DNA from: Bradyrhizobium lupini | GTDB taxonomy: Bacteria; Pseudomonadota; Alphaproteobacteria; Rhizobiales; Xanthobacteraceae | Assembly: GCF_040939785.1 (NCBI RefSeq) | Contig: NZ_CP162553.1 | Location: forward strand, 6,405,001-6,469,000 | Direction: 5' to 3' | DNA length: 64,000 nt | Part shown: piece by piece, positions 8,250 through 19,074 of the stretch | How the letters are laid out: each line of letters starts with the position of its first letter | How positions within the stretch are numbered: the first letter of the stretch is position 1 | Notes under the pieces: generated by a model | What the model saw: only the letters and a program-made list of their open reading frames with translations | Told to the model about the DNA's origin: nothing | Database searches by the model: none | Position numbers and translations under genes: made by a program

Positions 8250-11200
8250 TTATCCCAGCCGGCCCGCTGCGTGCGCGAGTAGCGTGTACACCAGGCCCGT
8301 CTCCGAGGTCAGGTGGTTGCGCAGCTCCTGCGGGCCGCGTCCGTCGCGGGCGACTTCGTCGAGCAGGCGTTCGAACTCGGCGACATAGCGGTCGACCGTG
8401 GCCTTGAAGTTGCGGTCGGAGCGATACTTGCGGGCGACCTCGTCAAAGGCCTTCTGGCCGGCGGGCGTGTAGAGGCGCTTGGTGAAGGCCTTGTTCTCGC
8501 CGCGCTGGTAGCGGTCCCACATCTCGGACGCGAGGTTGCGGTCCATCAGCCGGCCGATGTCGAGCGACAAGGATTCCAGCGGATTGCCGCCACCTTGCGG
8601 AGCCTGCGGCTGCGGAGCCGGTGCAGCCTGGCGGCCGCGCTGGGGCTCACGTCCGGTGGGCGCACCCTGGTTGGCGTCCGTGCGGCTCAGCAGGTCGGAC
8701 AGCCAGCCGTCACGGCCCTGGTCGTTGCCGGCCGGCGCCACCGGGGGAGCTTCGGTGCGGCGCGAGGAGGCGGGCATGCCGAGGTCCGGCGGCGGCAGCG
8801 TCGAGGCGCTGGCGCTCTCGCGCATGCGCGTCTCGGTGCTGCGCGCGCCGACGGCCGCCAGCATCGGCTCTTCCTGCCGCTGTACGCTGGCGCGGCCCGT
8901 CGTGGAGACGTCGAGACCGCGGCCGTGCTGGGCCACGATGCGGTTGAGCTCGGCGAGGGCCTCGATCTGGTCGACGATCACCTTGCGCATCTGCGCAGTG
9001 CTCTCGGCGGCCTCCTGCGGCATCTCGAGCACGCCGCGGCGCAGCTCGTTGCGGGTGGCTTCGAGCTCGTTGTGCATCTCGAACGCCATCTGCTTCATGC
9101 TGGAGACGAGGTTGGTGAACTTCTCGGTCGACTGCTTGAACATCGCATCCGCCTCGTCGGTGGTCTGGCGGTAGATGTCGTGCATGGCCTCGACGGTCTG
9201 CCGGTGCTCCTCTTCGGAGGCCGACCGCACCGCCTCGAACTGGCGGGTGATCGCGGCGGAACCTGCGCCGGCGGTCTCCGCCACGACGCGGGCGATGTCG
9301 CGGGCACGCTCTTCGGCAGCCGCCAGCGATTCATCGAGCAGGCCGGTGAAGCGCGACAGGCGCTGGTCGAGATCGGCCGTGCGCAGGTCGATCGTGGTGA
9401 CGAGCGATTCCAGCGCCTCCTTGCGTTCGGCGAGCGAGGCGGTGGTGTTCTTGTTGCTCTGTTCCACCACCTGCGCGGCCTCGACCAGTGCCTTGCCGTG
9501 CGCGTCGAACTGGGTCGACAGCTCGCCGAGATCCTGGAGCGCCCGCGTGGTCTTGCTGTTGAAGACGTTGAGCTGGTCTTCCAGGTTCTGCGTCGCAGCG
9601 CCGTTGCGCGAGGTGACGTCGTTCATCGCCGAGACGAAGTCGGCGACGCGCGTCACCAGCGCCCGCTCGAGCGAGTTGAGGTTGTCGTGCGCACCGGTCA
9701 GCACCTCCTGGAGCAGGATGTTGCCTTCGCGCAGGCGCTCGAACAGGGCGACCGTGTCGGTGCGCAGGATCTTGCTGGTCTCCTGCATCTCGGTGACGGC
9801 CGCGATCGAGACCTGGCGCGACTGGTCGATCGCCGCGCGCGAGGCCTGCTCGAGGTCCTTGAGCGACTTGTTGACGGCACCGGTCGCCATCTCGCTCGCC
9901 GAGTTGATGGTCCGCGCCACCTCGGAGCCGTTGCCCATCATGGTCTGCGAGAACGCATGGCCGCGCGTCTCGATCGACTTCAGCGCGTCGGACGTGACGC
10001 GGTCGATGTCGAGCGTGAGTTGGCTGGTCTTCGAGCCGATCGCGTCCACGAGCGAGCCGCGCTTGGCGTCGATCATGTTGGCGAGACGGTCGGACTGCTG
10101 CTGCACGTAGGTGACGATCTCGTCGGTCTTGCCGGTCATGGCCTGGCCGAAGCTGCTGCTGGCGGCGAGCACCGACCGCTCGACGTCGGCCGAACTCGAC
10201 TTGACCCGCGAGCTCGCCTCGTTGGAGGCGTTGATCAACGCGTTCTGGGCGTTGAGCGCGCTGGTCTGGATGTCGTTGGTCGCGTTCGCGGTGGCGGTGC
10301 TCAGCGTACGCTCGATCTCGCTCGAGATCGTGCGGATCTGGCTTGCGGCATCCGCCGAGGTCGAGGTCAGCGAGGTCTGCGCCTCACGCGCGCTGTTGAG
10401 GATGGTCGAGGCGGTGTCGGCGCCGACCGAGGTCAGCGTGCGCTCGATGTCCGTGGTCAGCGACTTGATCTGGCTCGCAGCGTCCGTCGAGGCAGAGATC
10501 AGCGTGCCCTGGGCCTCGCGTACGCCGCTGGTGAGCGCCTCGATGGTGGCGCCGCCGGCGGTCGCCAGCGCGCGCTGCATCTCGGCCGCCAGCGAACGAA
10601 CCTGGCCGGTCTGTTCGGCGGAGACCGCCAGCAGGGTGCTCTGGGCATCGCGGGCGCTGGTCGTGATCGTCTCGGCGGTCGACTGGCCGACCTGCGAGAG
10701 CGAGCGATGCACTTCGGCGGCGAGAGACTTGACCTGGCTCGCCGCATCCGAGGACGCGTTGACGAGCGTGCTCTGGGCTTCGCGGGCGCCGGTCATGATG
10801 GTCTCTGCCGTCGCGGTGCCCGCCATCGAGAGCGAGCGCTGCACGTCCGAGGACAGCGCCTTGATCTGGTTGGCGGTCTCGCTCGAGGCCGCGATCAGCG
10901 CGCTCTGCGCATCGCGGGCGCCGGCGGTGATCGATTCCGCCGTGGTGGTGCCGGCCATCGACAGCGAGCGCTGCACGTCGGCGGTGAGGGTCTTGACGTG
11001 GTTGGCGGCGTCCGAGGACGCCGTGACGAGCGTGGTCTGTACCTCGCGGGCACCGGCCAGGATCGAGGCGGCGGTCGCCGAGCCTGCCGACGACAGCGTG
11101 CGTTCGACGTCGGCGGTGAGAGACTTGACGTGGTTGGCCGCATCCGAGGACGCCGTCACGAGCGTGGTCTGCACCTCGCGGGCACCGGCCAGGATCGAGG

Positions 11201-14089
11201 CGGCGGTCGCCGAGCCTGCCGACGACAGCGTGCGTTCGACGTCGGCCGCGAGCCCCTTGATCTGGTTGGAGGCATCGCCCGACGCGGCGACCAGGGTCGA
11301 CTGGGCTTCGCGGGCGCTGGTCAGGATCGAGTTCGCGGCACCGGTGCCGACGGCGGTCAGCGCACGCTCGACCTCGGCGGAGGTCATCTTGAGCTGGGCG
11401 TTGACGTCGGAGGAGACCGTCATCAGCGACTGCTGCGCGGTGCGCGCACCGGTCTGGATGGTCTCGCTGGTGTTGACCACGAGGTTGGTGAGCGAGCGCT
11501 CGGCGTCCTCGACATGCGAGCGAGATCGCGGTCGAGATCATCTCGGCGCGGGACATCATGTCGTCGCTGGCCTGGCGTCCGCTGCTCTCGATGCGGCCGG
11601 CGACGGCCTCGACGCGCGAGCCGAGCAGGTCCTCGAACTGCGCCACGCGCACGTCGATGTCGCTGGCGACCGCACCGACCTTGGTCTCGATGGCCTGCTG
11701 GATGTCCTGGAAGCGCGCCGTGACCGTGTCGGTCAGGTGCATGCTGCGGCCATCGATGATCTCGGCGACGCCGGTGATGCGTCGATCGACCGCCTCGATC
11801 GCCTGCGCGGTGCCGTCCGTGAGTGTCGAGGTCAGCAGGGTGAGGCGGAATCGATCGACTGCACGGCCTGCGAGGCGCCGTTCGTCACCGCGCTGGTCAG
11901 GTAGGTGAGGCGCGTGTCGATGGATTCGAGCGCCTGCGACGCGCCGCCCGTGAGGGTGGTCGTCAGATGCGTGAGGCGCGTGTCGATCGTCTGGATGGTC
12001 TGCGACGCGCCATCGGTCAGCGAGGTCGCGAGGTGGTTGAGGCGGTTGTCGATGGTCTCGACAGCCTGAGACGCGCCGTCGGTCAGCGACGTCGTGAGGT
12101 GGGTGAGGCGGGAGTCGATCGACTGGATCGCCTGCGCGGCGCCGTCGGTCAGCGACGAGGCGAGGGTGTTGAGCCGTCCGTCGATGGTCTCGGTAACCGA
12201 CTTCGCACGGGTATCGAACGACTGTTCGAGCGCGGCGACGCGGCCGACGAGCTGCTCGTCGAAGGTCTTGATGTGACCGTCGATCGTGGAGTCGAGGCTC
12301 GAGATCTTGCCGTTCAGCGAGGCATCGAGGTTGCTGACACGTTCGCCGATCGTGGTCTCGAACTGCACCAGGCGCTGGTCGAGCACGGCGGTGATCGCGC
12401 CGCCATTGGCGGTGAAGCGAGTGTCGAAATTATCGACATAGGTCTTCAGCGATTCATGGATGTCCTGCGTGCGCTGGCCCATCCGATCGACGATCTCGCC
12501 GCCGAAGGTCTTCACGGTGCGGTCGAACTCGGAGATGTGGCGGGTGATCAGCGCGCCCAGCGTGCCGGAGTCGCGGGCGAACTTCTCGACCAGCTCGGTG
12601 CCCTGGTTCTTCACCAGCTCGTCGAAGGCGCTCATCTGGAGCGACAGCGAGTCGTGCGCGGTCTCGGTCTGGCTGACGACCTTGGCGACCAGCGTGTTGA
12701 CGGTGGCGTCGAGCGCTTCGCTCGCCTTGTCGCCGGAGGTCATGATCTGGCCGGCGAGGCGGTTGCCGGCGTCGTCGATCTTGGCGGAGAGGTCGTTGGA
12801 GCGCAGCTCGAGCTCGAGCAGCAGCGAGTCCGAAGAATTCTTCAGGCTGTCGTGCACCTGCTCGGTGCGCTCGGAGATGCCGTCGACGATCGCGGCGGAG
12901 CGCTGCTCGAACTCGCCCGTGATGCGGTCGATGCGCTCGTTCAACATCTCGTGGACGCGGTCGGCGAGGTCGACGAACTCGTCGTGAACGTGGCCGGTCT
13001 TGAAATTGAGGCTGGTGGTCAGCCGCTCGCTGGCGTCGAGCACGGCGCGGGTGGTCTCGTTGCTGGCCTCCTCGAGGCGGTCGAGCAGGTCGCCGCCGCG
13101 CTCGCCGAGCGCGAGGATCATGTTGTCGCCGGCGTTGCTGAGCGCACCGGTGATGTGGGCGCCGCGCTCTTCGAGTGCGCCGGTGATGGACTTGGCGACC
13201 TCGTCGACGCGCGAGGCGATCGCGTCCGAGATCAGGGCGATGTCATGGCGCAAATCGATCTGCACGCCGGAGATGGCGCTGCGGACCTGCTCGGCCTGGC
13301 CGACCAGATTGTCGCGCTGATGCGCGATGTCCTGGAGCAGGGCGCGGATGCGCACTTCGTTGTCGGAATAGGCGCGCTCAAGCGCCGCGACCTCGTTGGC
13401 GACCAGCGTCTCGAGTTCGCCGGCGCGCGCGATGGCGCGCTCGATGCCGTCGCCCATCGCCGCAACCTCGCGGCGGATGGCCTGGCCGACGGTCACCATG
13501 GAATCGAAGCCGAGCCTTCCGGCTCGGAGAAGCGGATCGCAACCTGGGCCATAGCCTGCGCGACCGAGCTCATTTGTTGGCCGCGCCAGACGAGGCTCGC
13601 CAGGAAGAAGAACAGCATGATTGGCGCGAAGAACATCGTGACGAGGCCGGCAATGGCCAACACGCCGCCGCTCTGGCCCATCGCCGCCTGGATCGAAGGC
13701 AGGAAGCCGACCGTCAGCGCGGCGCAGGCGGCCAGCCAGATGACGGTGAAGATTGTCGCGCCGGTGTAGATGTTGCGGGTCGGGCGTCCCGTCTGCAACG
13801 TCTGCAAGAGCTGGCCGATGGTCGCACGGTCGTCATTGGCGGCGCGGCGCGAGGAGCGCGGCTCCTCGATCTGGTCGAACACCGCGCGTTCGTTCGCGGC
13901 GGGGCGCGCGTCGAAGCTCGGTTCGTCGAACATCGGGGGAGCCGGTGGCGCGACGGGGGGCGACGCTTCGCTGCGCATCGAGGCGTTGCGGCTTGTGTCC
14001 GCGGCCGTGTCGCTGATGTTCAGGGCCTCCTGGATTGCAGAAAGCGCATCTTCTGTGGGGTCTTTGACCTTTTTCGGAGTGTTTGCCAT
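8250..14089 (-). CDS. Giant membrane-anchored coiled-coil protein, GPR/RgsE-like polar growth candidate (three frameshifts)
   Basis: Read continuously this is about 1946 residues. The N-terminal ~100 residues are polar and Pro-rich. Two membrane helices follow (IYTGATIFTVIWLAACAALT and VLAIAGLVTMFFAPIMLFFF). The remainder is almost uninterrupted helix, with 22-residue repeats (DNA ~11780-12195) and ten 44-residue repeats (~10185-11504). Near the end lie a disordered Pro/Gln/Arg-rich linker and a folded C-terminal domain of about 110 residues. Three indels split it: one missing base near 13505, one near 11850, and one extra base near 11530; the coding frame is clear on each side. Size and architecture match the Growth Pole Ring protein of Agrobacterium (GPR, called RgsE in Sinorhizobium), which forms a ring at the growing pole. 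That assignment is inference from architecture. Confidence 0.7.
10185..11504 (-). repeat. Ten tandem 132-bp (44-residue) coiled-coil repeats
   Basis: Ten consecutive units of 44 codons follow the pattern VERxLSxAGxxTAxxI, then GAREAQxTLVxASSDAA, then xxVKSLxAD. Two adjacent units around 10977-11240 are almost identical in DNA, indicating recent duplication; the others are diverged. 44 is four times 11, the hendecad period. Confidence 0.85.
11780..12195 (-). repeat. Tandem 66-bp (22-residue) coiled-coil repeats
   Basis: About six units of 22 codons of the form SIDSRLTHLTTSLTDGASQAV within the giant coiled-coil gene. The period is half that of the 44-residue repeats further along the protein. 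One unit is interrupted by the missing base near 11850. Confidence 0.8.
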
Positions 14090-14267
14090 GTTCAGTCCGA
14101 GCCCTCGTTACTTGTACGCGTCCCCCCGCGAGCTCTGCGCGCTACGCAAGCCCACAGTCCGGATCATGCCGCTTACGCGGATCTCCGAGCCATCCCCACC
14201 CGGACGGCTTGTCCGCCAATTTCTCCAACATCCTATTGGCAGAGCGTCGCGAATGAAATGCCCGCGA

Positions 14268-14282
14268 TTAAGACATTCTTAA
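14268..14282. promoter_or_regulatory. Perfect CtrA-type site TTAA-N7-TTAA
   Basis: TTAA at 14268-14271 and at 14279-14282, exactly seven bases apart, match the full CtrA binding consensus of alphaproteobacteria. The site is 179 bases upstream of the giant coiled-coil gene and about 200 upstream of the Hpt gene. Two GTTAAC half-site-like elements lie nearby (around 14288 and 14409). The rest of the 395-base gap (14090-14484) shows no gene. Confidence 0.6.
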
Positions 14283-14484
14283 TCATCGTTAACAGGATCG
14301 TGCCGTAAGGCCTTAGCAATAAATGGAATTCTCCACCGGACTCGCCGGATTGCGGCAACTTTTCGTCAATAAACGGGCAGATTTGCGCAAAACGGCCGGA
14401 ACATTTCGTTAACCATTCCGTGCTTGGGTGGAGGGAACTTGACCGCCGGACCGGCGGACATCGCGCGATGCCGGGGCCTGCGCC

Positions 14485-14859
14485 ATGATACCTGAACTGC
14501 AACGGATGGACTGGATGCCCTCGCCCCCGCTTGCACCCATCGACAGCCCGCTCGACCTCGATCATCTCTCCCGCATGACGCTCGGCGATTCCGAGCTGAA
14601 ACAGGAAGTGCTGGCGATGTTTGCCGAGCAGGCGGTGCGCCTGATCGCGGCGATGGCAGCGCTCCCGGCCGAGGCCGGCGCGCTCGCCCACAAGCTCAAG
14701 GGATCGGCGCGCGGGATCGGCGCCTTTGCGGTGGCGGACGCCGCAGCCAGCCTGGAGACCGCGATCCAGACCGGGCAGGGCCGGCCTCACGCCTTCGCCG
14801 CGCTGAAAGAGGCGGTGACCGAGGCGCGCGCCGCCATCGAGGCGATCCTGAATCCTTAA
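14485..14859 (+). CDS. Hpt-domain histidine phosphotransfer protein
   Basis: About 124 residues. The core is a single Hpt four-helix domain with the phosphorylatable histidine in AHKLKGSARGIGA, preceded by LDLDHLSRMTLGDSELKQEV, the usual first helices. No kinase or receiver domain is attached, so it acts as a stand-alone phosphorelay intermediate. The start is uncertain: ATG 14485, with in-frame ATGs at 14506 and 14515, none with a strong ribosome site. It is divergent from the polar-growth-like gene and shares its CtrA-type site; a cell-cycle relay role is inference. Confidence 0.82.
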   Translation: MIPELQRMDWMPSPPLAPIDSPLDLDHLSRMTLGDSELKQEVLAMFAEQAVRLIAAMAALPAEAGALAHKLKGSARGIGAFAVADAAASLETAIQTGQGRPHAFAALKEAVTEARAAIEAILNP

Positions 14860-15025
14860 GCCGACAGGGCCAGAACCGTGCTGTAGTCTTTTGTTTTGAC
14901 GGGTCTTCTTCCCGCGAAGCGGTATTCGCGACTTCATCAAAACGCTATGGCGCCGGGCCGACCGACCCGTTATAGGACAGCCCGGACCCTCCTTCATTCC
15001 CTAGATCGCGGCAGCACGAGCACAC

Positions 15026-15346
15026 ATGGCGAAAATCCACTTTGTCGATCACAAGGGCGAAACCCGTACGGTGGACGTCGAGAACGGCGCGACTGTGATG
15101 GAAGCCGCCATCCGCAACAGCATTCCCGGCATTGAGGCCGAATGCGGCGGCGCCTGCGCCTGCGCCACCTGCCATGTCTATGTCGACGAAGCGTGGCGCG
15201 AGAAGGTCGGCAGCCCGACGCCGATGGAAGAGGACATGCTCGACTTCGGCTTCGACGTGCGCCCGAACTCGCGCCTGTCCTGCCAGATCAAGGTCTCCGA
15301 CGAGCTCGACGGCCTGGTGGTGGCGACGCCGGAACGCCAAGCCTAA
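15026..15346 (+). CDS. [2Fe-2S] ferredoxin (adrenodoxin/putidaredoxin type)
   Basis: A 106-residue protein, the normal length for this class. The cluster ligands are visible: [11 protein letters not shown] gives Cys-x5-Cys-x2-Cys, and the fourth Cys lies in [10 protein letters not shown]. The acidic helix [12 protein letters not shown] is the usual redox-partner face. Such ferredoxins pass electrons to cytochromes P450 or to Fe-S assembly. The ferredoxin-NADP reductase at 16007 is a likely reductant, with a thioesterase gene in between on the other strand. Confidence 0.9.
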   Translation: MAKIHFVDHKGETRTVDVENGATVMEAAIRNSIPGIEAECGGACACATCHVYVDEAWREKVGSPTPMEEDMLDFGFDVRPNSRLSCQIKVSDELDGLVVATPERQA

Positions 15347-15358
15347 CTCAGTTAGCTA

Positions 15359-15826
15359 TCATGTGCTCGGCGGCGCGACCTGGATGCCGCGCTTGTGCCA
15401 GGGGCTGAGCTTCTCAAGCACTTCCGCGATCAGTGGCGTCGGCCGGCGCGACGCTTCGTCGATCATCACGGCGACCGATGTCGCCGATGCAATGCACTTC
15501 CCTTCCGAAAACACCACCTGCTCGAACGTCACCGACGTTCGTCCCAGCTTCACGACGCCGAGACCGAGCTCGATCGTGTTCGGCCAATGCAGCTCCGCGC
15601 GAAAATGGATGTCGAGCCGCACCATGATCCAGGCAAGTCCGGGCGGCGTCAGGCCGTATTCCGGGAGCTTCATCAGCGTGACACGGCCGGTCTCGAAATA
15701 GGTGGCGTAGACCGCGTTGTTGACGTGCTGGTTAGGGTCGAGATCGCCGAAGCGGACATTGTCGCTGAGGCGAAAAGGGTAGTCCTCCAGGCGCGGCGTC
15801 GTATCGAGGCGACTTGGTGCGTTCAC
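15359..15826 (-). CDS. Acyl-CoA thioesterase, 4HBT hotdog family
   Basis: A 155-residue hotdog-fold protein. The active-site region is FGDLDPNQHVNNAVYATYFE, with the Asp and the HVNN pattern typical of 4-hydroxybenzoyl-CoA thioesterase/YbgC-like enzymes. The hotdog sheet follows (IMVRLDIHFRAELHWP, TSVTFEQVVF). It hydrolyses an acyl-CoA of unknown identity. It is convergent with the ferredoxin gene, 12 bases apart, and divergent from the FNR gene. Confidence 0.85.
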   Translation of the reverse strand: MNAPSRLDTTPRLEDYPFRLSDNVRFGDLDPNQHVNNAVYATYFETGRVTLMKLPEYGLTPPGLAWIMVRLDIHFRAELHWPNTIELGLGVVKLGRTSVTFEQVVFSEGKCIASATSVAVMIDEASRRPTPLIAEVLEKLSPWHKRGIQVAPPST

Positions 15827-15997
15827 CGATTGATCTCCGTCATATCGTTGCTGGTTACAGCCCAGTTATCCTGACCCGGCAAGTGGGCGCGGCCGCGGGG
15901 CGCTCCCGCTTTTATGCCTTCCCTGATCCATCCCCGTTGGCTAGACAGGCAGGGTCACCTCGGCCCAAAGGGCGCCGTCCCACCGAACGACCGATAA

Positions 15998-17035
<1,038 letters not shown>

Positions 17036-17151
17036 TGGCGGCGGGCGATGCCCCATGTTTCTGGTGCTGGAACAGTTCGCGAAATCGCCGTAGTCTGCGG
17101 CCATTGCAGTTGGCGGCTTAGCAAGGCGATTGGCTCAGCAAGGTGATGATA

Positions 17152-17754
17152 ATGCGGACTCTCTTTTCCAGCTTTCGGCTGTTCTCGCTCCTCGCGCTCG
17201 CGATGACGCTCGGTGCGGTGAGCCCGGTTGTGGCGCAAGTGCAGCAGCCGACCGCCGCAGGCCTCTGGCAGAAGGTCGAAGACGGCAAGACGGTGGGATG
17301 GTTTCTCTTCATCGACCACAACGGTGTGTTCGAAGGAGTCATCGCAAAAACCTTCCCGCGACCCGGCGACGACCCGAACGAGGTCTGCGCGAAATGCACG
17401 GACGATCGCAAGAACGCGCCGGTGCTTGGGCTCTCCTTCATCCGCGACATGAAGCGCGACGGCCTGAAGTATGACGGCGGCAACGTGGTCAATCCTCGCG
17501 ACGGCAACATCTGGAAGGCCAAGATGACGGTCAGCCCGGATGGGCAGACGCTGACGATGCGCGGTTTCCTCGGCATCTCCCTGTTCGGCAAGGACGAGAC
17601 CTGGACGCGTCTTCCCGACGCCAACATCGCGCAGGTCGATCCCGCCATCGTCGCCAAATATCTCCCGGCGCAAGCAACCGCCGCGACCAAGCCCGTGCCC
17701 GTGCCCGCGGCGAAGAAGGGCGGCGCGATGATGGCGCCGGTGCCGAAGCAGTAG
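17152..17754 (+). CDS. DUF2147 family secreted protein
   Basis: About 200 residues. A signal peptide ends near PVVAQVQQ. The mature domain matches DUF2147 ([18 protein letters not shown], then [20 protein letters not shown] with a Cys-x-x-Cys pair, then the [13 protein letters not shown] and [16 protein letters not shown] beta-strands). The C-terminal ~35 residues are Ala/Pro/Lys-rich. I chose ATG 17152 because AAGG lies eight bases upstream; ATG 17146 is possible. Likely periplasmic; the role of DUF2147 is not established. Confidence 0.8.
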   Translation: MRTLFSSFRLFSLLALAMTLGAVSPVVAQVQQPTAAGLWQKVEDGKTVGWFLFIDHNGVFEGVIAKTFPRPGDDPNEVCAKCTDDRKNAPVLGLSFIRDMKRDGLKYDGGNVVNPRDGNIWKAKMTVSPDGQTLTMRGFLGISLFGKDETWTRLPDANIAQVDPAIVAKYLPAQATAATKPVPVPAAKKGGAMMAPVPKQ

Positions 17755-17806
17755 GGTCTACGTCACGCGCTGTGCCGCCTGAACTTCCGTAGCTCCACAC
17801 ACCGCC

Positions 17807-17843
17807 GTCATTGCCCGCGAAGGCGGGGACTCCAGTACGCCGC
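17807..17843. repeat. Copy of dispersed intergenic repeat (GTCATTGCCCGCGAAGGCGG type)
   Basis: This segment matches the left arm of the larger inverted repeat at 27199-27300 almost base for base (GTCATTGCCCGCGAAGGCGG, then TCCAGTACGCCGC). It lies in the 379-base gap 17755-18133, which otherwise holds only a palindromic GCGCAATCGCGC and no gene I can support. Confidence 0.7.
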
Positions 17844-18133
17844 AGCCTCTCGGTGTTCTTGCGCGGTGTCCGTGGACTCCGTGCGCAATCGCGCATGCGG
17901 CCGGCTGAGACAGCGGAGAACTTGGCGCGCGAGCAGCGGTCATACCCGTCGAAAGACCAATGCGTGCCGGACGCGCGCCCAGTAGTTCCCGGAATGCGCG
18001 GTGGCGCCGGATTTGCATAGCTATCCGCAAAGCTGTTGGGGGATGAGTCGCCGTCCTTGACGCCTTCGCCGAGTCGCGGAAGGCGGACGGCAGCTATCGC
18101 CCCGCGGCGATGATCTCGATCCGCGGAGACGAC

Positions 18134-18490
18134 ATGAGACGTGCAATATCGTGTGCCGCCATGCTGCTGGTCCTGACGGAGCTGCTGACGGTCCCGATGA
18201 TGGCGCGCGACGACGGGCGCTACGCCAACTCGCCATTAAAACCCTGGTTCGAGAGCCTGCACAGCGAATACGGCCAATGCTGCTCGGATGCCGACGGCTA
18301 TATGGTCGCCGACGTGGACTGGGAATCCGACAAGGGCCGTTATCGGGTGCATCTCGACGGCGAATGGGTGATCGTGCCCGACGGCGCCGTCATCACCGAG
18401 CCGAACAAGATCGGCCGCACCATGGTGTGGAAGCACTATATCGACGGCCATCCGCGGGTGCGCTGCTTCATGCCGGGCAGCATGACCTAG
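18134..18490 (+). CDS. Small secreted protein, unknown
   Basis: About 118 residues from ATG 18134, which has GGAG six bases upstream. The first ~25 residues are a signal peptide (MRRAISCAAMLLVLTELLT). The mature part carries a paired-Cys segment (YGQCCSDADGYMVADVDWES), a compact beta-rich core (YRVHLDGEWVIVPDGAVI) and a C-terminal RVRCFMPGS. This layout recurs in small Bradyrhizobium periplasmic proteins but has no function I know. Confidence 0.7.
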   Translation: MRRAISCAAMLLVLTELLTVPMMARDDGRYANSPLKPWFESLHSEYGQCCSDADGYMVADVDWESDKGRYRVHLDGEWVIVPDGAVITEPNKIGRTMVWKHYIDGHPRVRCFMPGSMT

Positions 18491-18545
18491 AGTGAAACGT
18501 CATCCCGGGCGCCGCGCAGCGTCGAACCCGGAATGGCGTCGAGGC

Positions 18546-18815
18546 TTAGCGCGCCTCGTTGTTCGCGCTGACGTTCGCAAGCCGCTTCACGCGTGGCGAC
18601 AGCACCGACATCTGCGCGGGCGAGGCGGGCATGCCGGCGACGATCATCGCGGGCGCAGTCGACTGCTCCTCGACGCCCGCGCCGCCGAGCACCTGGACTT
18701 GCGTCGCCGAGATCGGAAACGACGTCACTTCGTAAGAGGGAAGCTCGCCGGCGAACGCGCCTGACGAGTTGGCAATCATCGCTGCGGCAACGGCAATCAT
18801 CGAAAGAACGCGCAT
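18546..18815 (-). CDS. Small secreted protein, unknown
   Basis: 89 residues with a signal peptide (MRVLSMIAVAAAMIANSSGA, cleavage near AFAG). The mature part is short and mostly low complexity (PISATQVQVLGGAGVEEQ, Ala/Pro/Met-rich middle). It is convergent with the preceding secreted-protein gene. The 259 bases between its start and garD (18816-19074) show nothing I recognise. Confidence 0.6.
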   Translation of the reverse strand: MRVLSMIAVAAAMIANSSGAFAGELPSYEVTSFPISATQVQVLGGAGVEEQSTAPAMIVAGMPASPAQMSVLSPRVKRLANVSANNEAR

Positions 18816-19074
18816 TGGAAAATCTCCGTGAGAAGTGGCAATCGGAGGTTAGGTCGCGGCGATGCCGCAACAGGTTCGCTCGTATGCGACCATTAGATCG
18901 CGGTCGCTGACTATTTGATTGCGTGATGTCGAGCGACGAAGCGCGAAGGAAGTTTTCCGCGCCAATGTTTCCGGACGGTTTCGCGGGAGCGGTCGCGCGG
19001 TGACGCGTCGGTGCCCCACGTCCCGAAACGGCACCAATGCATCCACGCGGCGAGGCAGCGTCCGCGCGCGGCGC

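Noticed and set aside
8313..11723. 1136-codon open frame antisense to the GPR-like gene
   Set aside because: It mirrors the repeats of the opposite strand, has Arg/Gly/Val-rich shadow composition and no ribosome site; the minus-strand reading has membrane helices and regular coiled-coil repeats.
10185..12195. Tandem repeats considered as CRISPR or satellite DNA
   Set aside because: Units are 66 and 132 bp, in frame, without spacers, and encode coiled-coil repeats.
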